From Pseudoneurospora amorphoporcata (lineage: Eukaryota > Ascomycota > Sordariomycetes > Sordariales > Sordariaceae), in NCBI GenBank assembly GCA_033297205.1, contig MU859342.1, forward strand, positions 1-32,509: 32,509 nucleotides of DNA, given 5' to 3'. Within the stretch, counting starts at the first letter, position 1; each line of letters starts with the position of its first letter. Below are positions 20,694 through 29,392 of this stretch, piece by piece. The notes below the pieces were generated by a model. It saw nothing but the letters and a program-made list of their open reading frames with translations. It made no database searches and had not been told where the DNA came from. The translations under genes were made by a program, and so were the position numbers.

Positions 20694-21264
20694 GACGATG
20701 AGATTGAGAATCCTTCGTACAAACCGCAACCCGCAACCCGCAATTGAAGTGATTCTTAATTTTTATCTGCGATTGCAGTTTGTTACAATTCGGCAATTCT
20801 CGAACGCGGTGAAAACACAAAGGGGAAAGGGTGACCACGAGCTCAATACGACAAGATATTGATATTTGAAGATTAGATGTCTTGAGTTACCTGACTTCCT
20901 ATTATTCTCCTAGTACCCATCTTGCCATGAAGACAACGTCCATGACCACATACCAACATCTGGGATCATGACCGTCGTTGTCACAAAAATCAGTGCGCAA
21001 GCGTACTTGTGTGCGGTATCTACAGCTCTATGATGCTTTGACTATTGTAATAGCTTTTCTTGGCATCTGTTAGGTCGGTAATTCGATGTTTATCGCTCCG
21101 GTTGGTTCAACGAACCATAGTGCACCCCTCCGATCAAGAAACGTTAGGAACCGAGGAAACAAGATACTGAAGAAACAAATATGTAAAGGCACTTTGGTGG
21201 AAATGACGCTTTTTAGAAAACAGCCAAAGCCCTAGGCCGGCGTAAAGGTCAGCTCCCACAGTCA

Positions 21265-21297
21265 GCACGTAGGTACTTTGACAAAGTACGTACGTGC
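21265..21297. repeat. 33-bp near-perfect palindrome
   Basis: Centred on 21281: the arms GTACTTTG (21273-21280) and CAAAGTAC (21282-21289) are perfect and extend outward through one mismatched pair to GCACGTA/TACGTGC. It is intergenic. It could be a dimeric factor site or a trace of an inverted duplication. Confidence 0.8.
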
Positions 21298-22394
21298 GTA
21301 GGTAGGTGTAAAGCACAGACCATAAGAACTTCAACCGCCTTTCCACGATCCGGTATCACTCCGGAACTCTGGACACCTACCGAACCATCGGACATGTGTA
21401 CTTCTACGACGACTTCTCACGGCACGACGAGCCTCTATGCCGGAAGGCGGCGCGGATACCCTAAATGTACAACAAACAACCATCATAGGCCCTAAAACCT
21501 AGAGATGTAGCGTTTGGTCAATGGCGACGTTTGGACAATGGACAATACGCCTTGATCACCGAGTACTCGGGGACATCTTGGGACACTTCTCTTATACACG
21601 ATCGAACCGGCTTGGGGGACAGTTGAGGCTGTCCACTCCGTTGGATTTGCCGTAGTGTATAAGCTGAGGCGAACAGTTCAAGGTTGGTGTAGGTACGTCT
21701 CTTCAACCTTATAAACTAATCCCCTGTATCGCCTCGCCGTCACAGCAGAGACCACAAGGTTTTCGTGTCATCTACGACCCAACGTTCTGTTGGACCTAGG
21801 ACGTTTGTTGCCAGTGCATCATGTATCAGGGAATCCCATCTCTTTTGACAAATCTTCCTTGGCTTCTTCTTCGAAGAGAGAGATTCCATGCCTCGGCACA
21901 ACAACCCCTGATCCAAGCTGTTGCGGGGGATCTGCTCCCTGTAAATGCGGGGGAGGAGACACCCAGATGCCTTCAGCCAATTGACCGCGAGCTGAATTCC
22001 GGAAATGGGCAACCTTGAATGCCTACATTTGTTGACGAACATTGGGGTGTTCGCGAGCAGGCAAGGTTCGCTCCGCTGCCAGGTAACCTGTCAGCCTGTC
22101 CACTCACTCCTCCGGGTCCCTGTCCATACATTTCGAGATGCTGAGACACGCGGGAGCGGCGGCACTGGGGAACGGATTTATCTTCCGTCCCTTCTTGGGA
22201 GGGCGGTCATGAGGGTTGTTCAAACAGCGGCTTCGAGTGAACGGTAACCTCTCGGTACGCTACTGCCGTGCTTCACCTATAGCCAGCTGTTCCCGTTGAG
22301 CCATCCCATTCACTTATCTTGTGGCGCTGGACTTTTGACACCTAGTGGCTCTGTCCTTCACTCACTTCCTTTCCGCCCTTCCCCGCCCCCGAAC

Positions 22395-22403
22395 ATATAA
22401 AAG
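22395..22403 (+). promoter_or_regulatory. TATA box of acyl-CoA ligase gene
   Basis: ATATAAAAG lies 84-92 bp upstream of the start codon at 22487, after a C-rich stretch. Spacing and sequence are good for a fungal core promoter, implying a leader of roughly 50-60 nt. Confidence 0.65.
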
Positions 22404-22486
22404 CGACAGGTGGTGCCGGTACTTGGCCTAGAACCATTCTTCGCAAACCGTCAGCAGATACCTCCGAAGAAAAACTCCCCTCAGCG

Positions 22487-24280
22487 ATGCCGGTCAAGTC
22501 ACGATGGACCGCCGAGGTTCCTCGGTGCTCACTTCAACAATGGATCTTTGACTCGCCTTGCGGTCCTCTCCCAGACCGTCGTGCATATATCGATCCTGAG
22601 CAACCCGATACGAACTACCTCGACCTCAGCGACTACCGACTCTTGGCCAAGCGCGTTGCCCTGGGCTTACAGAAAGCTGGCCTGAAGGAGGGCGACAGAG
22701 TGCTCCTCTTCTCTGGCAACAACATCTTCTTCCCTTCTATCTTCCTTGGCATCTTGATGGCCGGAGGCATCTTCACAGGTGCCAATCCCAGTTTTGTGGC
22801 CAGAGAGCTGGCCTATCAGCTTCGCGACAGTCAAGCGACCTTCCTCGTCACGGCACATGGCTCTCTCAAGACGGCTTTTGAGGCAGCTAAAGAGGCTGGC
22901 CTGCCAAGGGATCGTATTTACGTTCTCGGCGGAGATACTCCTGCAGCACAGGACGTAGCGCTGTCTTCCAATCCCGGACCAGGGCTGAAGGGTCGGATCG
23001 AGGGAGCCAAGCACTGGACAGAACTCCTTCAGGGGAACGCCAAAGAAGCTGAGAGCTGGGGCTGGAAAGAGCCAAAGGATCCCCAAACCACGACATGCTG
23101 TCTCAACTACAGCAGCGGAACCACTGGAGTACCCAAGGGCGTTGAGATCAGCCATTACTGCTATGTCGCAAACGGAGTTCAGGTTATTCACCTCAACGAG
23201 CTCGATCCCGACTGGCAGGAAAGGCAAAAGCGAGCCCGTGCCCTTTGCTTCCTGCCTCTTTACCATGCTTATGGCCAGACATACTTTGTCGCGAACATGC
23301 CTCGGGCCGGAATCCCAATCTACATCATGCCGAGCTTTGATTTCGTGAAGATGCTCGAGTATGTTCAGCGCTATCGCATTACCTCACTCACGTGCGTGCC
23401 ACCCATTGTAGTCGCATTGGCCAAATCCCCTCTCACCAAGAAGTACGATCTCTCAAGCGTCGAGGGAATGGGTTCCGGAGCCGCCCCGTTAGCAAAAGAG
23501 GTCGCCGACGAAGCGGAGAAGTTGTTCAATAGAAAATTTCTTCTTCGTCAGGGCTGGGGCATGACCGAAACGACATGTACTTGCATGTCGTGGGATCCTC
23601 TCAACAAGGAGCCCAGCTCAGGCGTGGGTGAGATGATGCCCAACTGCTCCGGAAAGCTGATGTCGCTGGACGGAAAGACAGAGATCACCAAGGCCGGAGA
23701 AAGAGGTGAATTCTGGGTGACGGGTCCCAATCTGATGCGCGGTTATTGGCGAAAGCCGGAAGCGACAGCGGACACCATTGTCGTCGACGCAGATGGCACT
23801 CGCTGGCTCAAGACGGGAGACATTGGCTACTTTGACGCGTACAAACCTGGTGGAATTATTTACATTGTCGACAGGTTGAAGGAGTTGATCAAGGTGAAGG
23901 GTAATCAGGTGGCGCCTGCTGAGCTTGAAGGACTGTTGCTCGAGCACCCCGAGGTGGCCGATGCAGCGGTGATCGGTGTGACAATCAACGGCGAAGAAGT
24001 TCCCCGAGCCTACATCGTTCGTCAGAATCCCAAGTCCAAGATTACGGAACAGGAGATTGCCGACTGGATGGCTGGCAAGGTGACCCGCTACAAGCAGCTG
24101 AAAGGCGGTGTTGTTTTCACCGACAACATTCCGAAGAATCCGGTAAGTTCCAATCATTTCTTGTGATGTTGCAGGTGTCTAGGTGCTAACATGTAACTCG
24201 TATAGTCTGGCAAGATTCTGCGTAGGCAACTTCGGGATCGCGCGGATAAGGAGGTGGGAGATATCAAATCGAAGCTCTAG
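22487..24280 (+). CDS. 4-coumarate-CoA-ligase-like acyl-CoA synthetase, peroxisomal (SKL)
   Basis: ATP-dependent CoA ligase of the ANL (adenylate-forming) superfamily, activating an aromatic or medium-chain acid through an acyl-AMP. Exons 22487-24142 and 24206-24280, with a 63-nt phase-0 intron (GTAAGT...GCTAAC...ATAG), encode 576 residues. Motifs in order: YSSGTTGVPKGV phosphate loop (from Tyr208), FLPLYHAYGQ, GSGAAPL, GWGMTE (356-361), TGDIGYFD, the hinge region YIVDRLKELIKVKGNQVAPAELE, and PKNPSGKILRR with the catalytic Lys555. The protein ends SKL (574-576), a canonical PTS1 signal, so it should act in peroxisomes, probably feeding side-chain beta-oxidation. The exact substrate is unknown. 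The short second exon carries both the catalytic lysine and the PTS1, so an intron-retaining transcript would lose both. Confidence 0.94.
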
Positions 24281-24986
24281 AGATGCACAAGTGTCGGCGT
24301 TGTTAGCCTTCGCGCTTCTCGCAAGCAAGATGGTGGAGGTCGTATCGCCAGGAGGATCTGGTGCTGGAACAACGTTTGCCTTTACCTCATAGCCAAGGAG
24401 TTGGGAAAATGAAGGGAAAAGGTGGAAACAATGGGTAGAAAAGTGTGCCAGATTTGGCAATGTACATACCTTCGAAGGGTAATGGTTTTCTACATAACCG
24501 AATGCATCCATAGAGCCGAATGTATCTACCAGTGATCGGGGTGAAGAAGAGTGTCCAGTCGGTGAGGTATCACGTATGCAACGGGAACTGGGGTTGATGG
24601 ATAAAATGTAACGGAGGATCGCAACTGCTCAACAGGTTGTATGGGCCGTATTTGTGAGGGAAGGAGCCCATGGGTTGCTTCTTCCCTTGGCTCTTGTTGC
24701 TCACGATGGCAAGTGCTTTCAAGCACCTTCCTCGGGATGGGCAGAACAGCACCACTGCGTACCTCCACTCCCAGGATTGCACCTGCCTAGTCGTGGTCCG
24801 TCCGCGTTCAATTTCCCAATCCGTTTCACCTCAAGTTGAACGAGGCAACACACAGAATCTACTAATTTGGACCTCCCGTCAAGTTCAAACTCAAGCCAAG
24901 TTGCCCTGCGGGCTAAATTTTGACCAAGTCTTTTGAATCGGAAGCCTCTTTGCAACTGTCCAGGACCCTTGCGTGATATTGCCATC
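24281..24986. other. Intergenic region between ligase and OB-fold genes
   Basis: 706 bp, tandem arrangement. The first part is ligase 3' UTR and the second the promoter and leader of the OB-fold gene. No open frame or repeat of interest was seen. Confidence 0.6.
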
Positions 24987-27224
24987 ATGGTAATCCCGCC
25001 GATTCAATCCTTCTATCAGAAGGAACCTCCTGCCTCTTCTGCCTTCTCGCAGACCTCAACACTCCAAGGATCACCCGAAGCCAACCTTGCAGGCACAAAC
25101 CGAGAGCCGTTGACAGCAACCTGGAAGCCACAAGGCACTTACCAGAGAGTCAACATTTCCCAGCTTCAGCCAGGAAGAGGAAAGGTCCGATTCATGGGGA
25201 GAATTGTCAACATATGCCCGGCCAAGCCTGACCATCAGCCCAGAGCCCTATCCTCTCTTACTTCTGGATTTCACTTTATGGTGGTCAAAGACGATACTGG
25301 AGTAGTTGCTGTGAGTTCACCACCCTCACCCTTTCCGAGTCGTCCCACGACACATTTCTGAGCATCTATCTGGTTGACACCAATACTCCCCCAGGTCAAA
25401 CTTCTCGGTACGCAATCCGACGTACCGAACCTTCACCTCGGGAAGCTGGTTACGGTATGGACTGGCTTTGTGGCCGAATACTCGACCGCAGCCGTGATTC
25501 AAGTCCCTTTCGTGTCGATGATCATCCCTATTCATCCAGGCCCGGTTTCGCAGTCATGTATCAAGTTCCACCAAGACGAAAAGAATTCAAAAAAGATGGG
25601 TCTTTGTCGTATTCCTTTGGAATATGACACTAGTTCTGCGTCCTCTCAGATACCGGGACTAATGAGCCTCAAAGCCTTCCTGAAAGGCACTCATGCCAAT
25701 GAGAAGCGCAAGGACGATACCCTGACAAGAGTGCTTGTCTGTGTCTCAAGCGTCGGCCCTCGCAAGACCATCAAGACCAACAACGAGCCAGGTACTCTGG
25801 AACTGGTGGAGGTCCATGTCTGTGACGAAACAAACCACTGTGTGCTCAAACTCTGGAGTGGCCAGATTATCTCAGCACGCACATGGACGGCTGGACATAC
25901 CATCCTGCTCATAACCAACCCAAAATTCTGCCCGCGGAAGAGAGTTAACGAAAACCCAGGACTGGGCATCGCCCTGAACTCGATAGTGGACGTGGACCCC
26001 AATTTTCCAGATGCTCACTGGCTTCGGAGGATGGCGGAGGCCCAAGCCAAGAGAGAGCGCATATACATACCATTTCCCATCGGTATTTGGGACGTCGAAG
26101 ATGCCATCAACGGTCCCAGCAGAGTGCTGTATACGTTGGCCGACGTGGATGAGAGGGTGAGAGAGGACCCCAAGGCTGTGTTTACCGGGAAGCTCAACGT
26201 CCTCATACTTGGCGCCAGTATCTGCGAGAGCCAGAGACAGAACAAACTCTGTTGTTTCGAATGGTGAGTAAGTCAACCCGCATCAGCCGTACGGTACTTA
26301 CATACAAGTCCGCCTTTCATCCCATCACATCTAGCCCTCGTCCTACGCACCATATAAGGTCCGACACCAGGCTCTAATTCCAGCGCGGTCCAATTGGCCA
26401 AATGGCCGAGCGGTTCCGTGTGAGAAAACATTGCCGGGTGCGCGGTACTCGTGGTACAGTTTCCCAGCTGGAGCATGGTGGTTCGTTCCCCCAAGTCTCC
26501 TGGGCGACTAAGCTTTTTGCCATCTTTATTCGCATTCAGCTATGTTTGAAAATGGTCTGGCTGCGTGCTCTATATTTTCCTCCTCCATTTTCAATCAATG
26601 TTGGACGAAGTTTGTGTCTTGGTTGTTGATGGGAAATGCGGCGGTTCCGATCGCAGGTCGGCACTACAGCTGGTGCACATATCATGCCTCCTATTTTCCA
26701 CGATCGGTGGTAGAAAAACTGCCAGAAGCTGACACTACCTCAAATAATCCAGTTGCAACTTCCCCCTCTACTCCAACCAATCGTCTGCGACATGCAAGAA
26801 CTGCCACAAAGATTGTGAACTAACCATCAACCCCCGTGCCATCGGACCCATCGCCGACGAAACAGGATGTGTTGCCCCGGGAAAATTGGTTTGGAGCGAT
26901 CGAGCATGGTCTGAGTTGCTCAGAGGTGGTCATGGCGTATGTTTGGACGACAATCATGACGAAAGACAACAGACTGATGGAGAGATAAAGACCGAATCAT
27001 CGCCAAGTAAGGATGTCTCTGACCCTACTATCAAAGATGAGAAAGATCATGGGGCTGATTGTGCTGTGCCTCAATCTCACCAATACATCTGGAAGGACTT
27101 GATCAAAGTTGACCCGGTGTCACTCAAAGATTTGGAGGCACGGCTGCTGTACTCCCGTGGTACCTTGACGTTTGGCTGGTCCGCGAAGGTTAAGCGGCTC
27201 TGTGTGTTGGGCGTGGAATGGTAA
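24987..27224 (+). CDS. RPA1-like multi-OB-fold protein with zinc ribbon (MEIOB/SHLD2-like?)
   Basis: Not recognised by name. Exons 24987-25310, 25395-26263 and 26753-27224 give 554 residues in perfect frame. The start, MVIPPIQSFYQKE, resembles a PCNA-interacting (PIP) box without its Gln. OB-like strands follow: GKVRFMGRIVNI...FHFMVVKDDTGVVAVKLLG (about 65-113), then LVEVHVCDETNHCVLKLWSGQII...WTAGHTILLITNPKF (about 240-290). Residues 394-415 carry Cys394-x4-Cys399-x12-Cys412-x2-Cys415 (or Cys395/398 with 412/415), close to the C-x4-C-x13-C-x2-C ribbon of RPA70 domain C, then an OB continuation INPRAIGPIADETGCVAPGKLVWSDRAWSELL. So it is probably a single-stranded-DNA-binding RPA70 paralogue in repair or meiosis; MEIOB and SHLD2 are relatives of this design. 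The 489-nt second intron is unusually long and could hide an extra exon. Confidence 0.75.
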
Positions 27225-27775
27225 AGATGCTCGAAGAAGGCGGGCATTGGTGGCTCTTCATGGGTGATATGGTAAGTATGATATTTTTGAGATGGATCAT
27301 GATAGTTGCGATATCGGATGCCGAATGATAATATCTTGGTCAAGTTGGACAGGACTATCACAAGCACGAAAATATGTGGGCTGGGTATGACAAGATATTG
27401 TGGTTTGTGTGGCAGAATTTCACATCATGGTGAATGATTAGATTACCACATTGGTACGACGCATCGATCACAAGAGGCAGAGCAAAACCACAAAAGTATG
27501 TAAGAACGGTGTTCATTATTTTACCTATCAAGGCATCCAGCAAAGACCAAGCTATGAACTATGCTCTCTCCAAATTCCCACCTGGCAGCAAATTACCCGC
27601 TCTTAACCATTTTTCTCAATGTACCCATCAACGCTGTGCTAAGAAAGCAACCGAAAAGACACGCTCGCAATTCCTCCACAGCAAAATCCCTAAAAATCCC
27701 TCCATCTAAGAGATCAGACATCTCTATCTCTCAGATCCTCTTCGAAACCATGACCACAACCATACTATTGACTGC
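27225..27775. other. Intergenic region between convergent OB-fold and ino1 genes
   Basis: 551 bp between two 3' ends, AT-richer than the genes. No gene or repeat was recognised. Confidence 0.6.
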
Positions 27776-29392
27776 TTAGAAGAGCTTGTGCTCAAGGGTC
27801 ATGTCAGACTCGGGCTCGAGACCGACGCAAGCGCGGAAGATGTTGGTAAGGGCGGCACGCTGCTTGGCAAGGGCGTTGACAACGGGAGTGCCGGGGGGGG
27901 TGAGGGGGGCCTTGAGCATGTAGGAGAGGACGCTCAGGACGCTGTGGAAATGCTTGAAGTCCTTGTCGGCAGCGGCGCCGGCCTCGGCAGCCTTCCACTG
28001 GATGCGGGTCATCATCTCGGTGATGATGACGAGATCGATGATCAAGGGCGAAGCAAGGAGAGAGTCCTCGCACACGTTGAAGAGCGAGATGGTCTGGTGA
28101 CCGCCGCAGAAGATCTCGGCGTAGTACTCGTCCAGGGCACGCTTGTCGTCGCCAACGGCGGGCATGTACTTGATCACGACGGTGTGGTCGGGATGCTCGC
28201 CCTCCTTGTAGAGAACCGAGTTGGCGGCGACCATGTCGTCGACGACATTCGACTTGGAGATCTCCTTGGAGCGAAACTGCTTCTGGGAAGACAAGTTGTA
28301 GCCGTCGTTGTTACCCAAGTGGTTGTAGGACGCGATCGAGGTCAGCTTGATGCCGGCGTTGATGAGGAAGTCGGTCAAGGCGGACTTCATCTTGGTCTGG
28401 CCGGACTTGAAGTCGTCACCGCCGATGAAGGCACCGTGGCGCTCGGCAAGCTCGATGGCGCCGGGCACGAAGGTGTTCTGGGGAGAGCCGTTGATGAAGG
28501 GAGTGCCCTCGAGAATGCAGGCAACGGAGAAGATGGTGGAGGGAGAGACCTCCTCGTGGCCGGCCTCAATGGACTTGAGGAGGTTGTCGGCCGTGTCGTT
28601 GACGCCGTCAATCAAGTCGGCGTAACGCTCGGTGTTGGCAGTCCAGAGGACAATGACCTTGTCGAGGCCGTTGTTGGCCTTGAACTCGCGAATGTCCTTG
28701 CGGATCTGCTCAACGTGCTCCATGCTGGCCTTGGAGCCGGGGAGAACGTTGTCGGCACGGTTCTCCTGGTTGGCAGCAATGAAGTCGGGGTAGTAGATGG
28801 AAGGGAGGGGAGTCATCTTGGACATCTCCTCGCGGACAAGCTCCTTCATGGTAGGCTGAAGGACCTTGGCGCGGTCCATGGCCTTGTCGAGGGGCAGGCC
28901 GGAGATATCCCAGCCGCCAATGACGAGGTCGTTGGGGTGGACCATGGGGAGGACGTTGTGGAAGGGAACGTTGACGTCCTTGCCCTTGGCGTCGATGCCG
29001 AGCTTGATGGTGGAACCCATGATGACGGAGCCGTAGTAGTTGGCCTCCTGGGTGCCCTCCTTGGTGGCCCAGCTGTACTTGTGCTTGTTGGCGAGGATGC
29101 CGGCGGTCACGGTGGTACCGTTGTTGCCGCCCCAGCCGACCAGCATCATGCCGGTCTTGGGGACCTTTCTGTCGACCTTGAAGTCGTAGAGGGTCTCCTT
29201 GGGGACGGCGACATAGCTGTCGCCCTCGAGGGTGCACAGGGTGGTGCGGTAGGTGTACTTGGAGCGGATCTCCTCGTCGGTGTAGACTACGTTGGGGGAG
29301 TTGACAACGAAAGTCTTGGGGGTGGTGTTGATGTGTCCATCACCGTTGGCATGAGCGCCGTTGGTGCCGTTGGTACCGTTGATAGAAGGCAT
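27776..29392 (-). CDS. ino1: Inositol-3-phosphate synthase
   Basis: Cytosolic NAD-dependent enzyme (EC 5.5.1.4) converting glucose 6-phosphate to 1D-myo-inositol 3-phosphate, the first step of inositol synthesis (yeast INO1, Neurospora inl). It has a single coding exon of 538 residues, normal for the family. Signatures: TGMMLVGWGGNNGTTVTAGILANK (nucleotide-binding loop), IGGWDISGLPLDKAMDRA, IVLWTANTERY, FIGGDDFKSGQTKMKS, SIASYNHLGNNDGYNLS, SKSNVVDDMV, and HTVVIKYMPAVGDDKRALDEY, the last containing the active-site lysines. The N-terminus has the Asn/Gly/Thr-rich tail seen in fungal orthologues. Codons are strongly GC-ending, indicating high expression. The start at 29392 is followed by a weak low-complexity leader, so the true first Met could only differ by a few residues. 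A distal TATA box and a probable 5' UTR intron lie upstream. Confidence 0.97.
   Translation of the reverse strand: MPSINGTNGTNGAHANGDGHINTTPKTFVVNSPNVVYTDEEIRSKYTYRTTLCTLEGDSYVAVPKETLYDFKVDRKVPKTGMMLVGWGGNNGTTVTAGILANKHKYSWATKEGTQEANYYGSVIMGSTIKLGIDAKGKDVNVPFHNVLPMVHPNDLVIGGWDISGLPLDKAMDRAKVLQPTMKELVREEMSKMTPLPSIYYPDFIAANQENRADNVLPGSKASMEHVEQIRKDIREFKANNGLDKVIVLWTANTERYADLIDGVNDTADNLLKSIEAGHEEVSPSTIFSVACILEGTPFINGSPQNTFVPGAIELAERHGAFIGGDDFKSGQTKMKSALTDFLINAGIKLTSIASYNHLGNNDGYNLSSQKQFRSKEISKSNVVDDMVAANSVLYKEGEHPDHTVVIKYMPAVGDDKRALDEYYAEIFCGGHQTISLFNVCEDSLLASPLIIDLVIITEMMTRIQWKAAEAGAAADKDFKHFHSVLSVLSYMLKAPLTPPGTPVVNALAKQRAALTNIFRACVGLEPESDMTLEHKLF

Larger units (their letters stand above)
20560..22486. 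other. 1.9 kb divergent intergenic region (translin / acyl-CoA ligase)
   Basis: It holds both promoters and no credible gene. The translin leader side has two short tandem repeats: GATGC four times (20674-20693) and CCGCAAC about three times (20724-20742). A 33-bp near-perfect palindrome lies at 21265-21297. A TATA box serves the ligase gene at 22395-22403. The rest is unremarkable. Confidence 0.65.

Noticed and set aside
26390..26500. Possible tRNA gene (A-box at 26403, B-box-like at 26479)
   Set aside because: The 5' seven bases GGCCAAA find no complement after the T-arm region, the T stem does not pair, and the B-box has mismatches. It may be a decayed tRNA-derived fragment at most.
15973..29392. 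Metabolic gene cluster linking carrier, CoA ligase and ino1 with FacB
   Set aside because: The genes are interspersed with housekeeping genes (eL22, gpi11, translin) on mixed strands, with no shared promoter motif seen.
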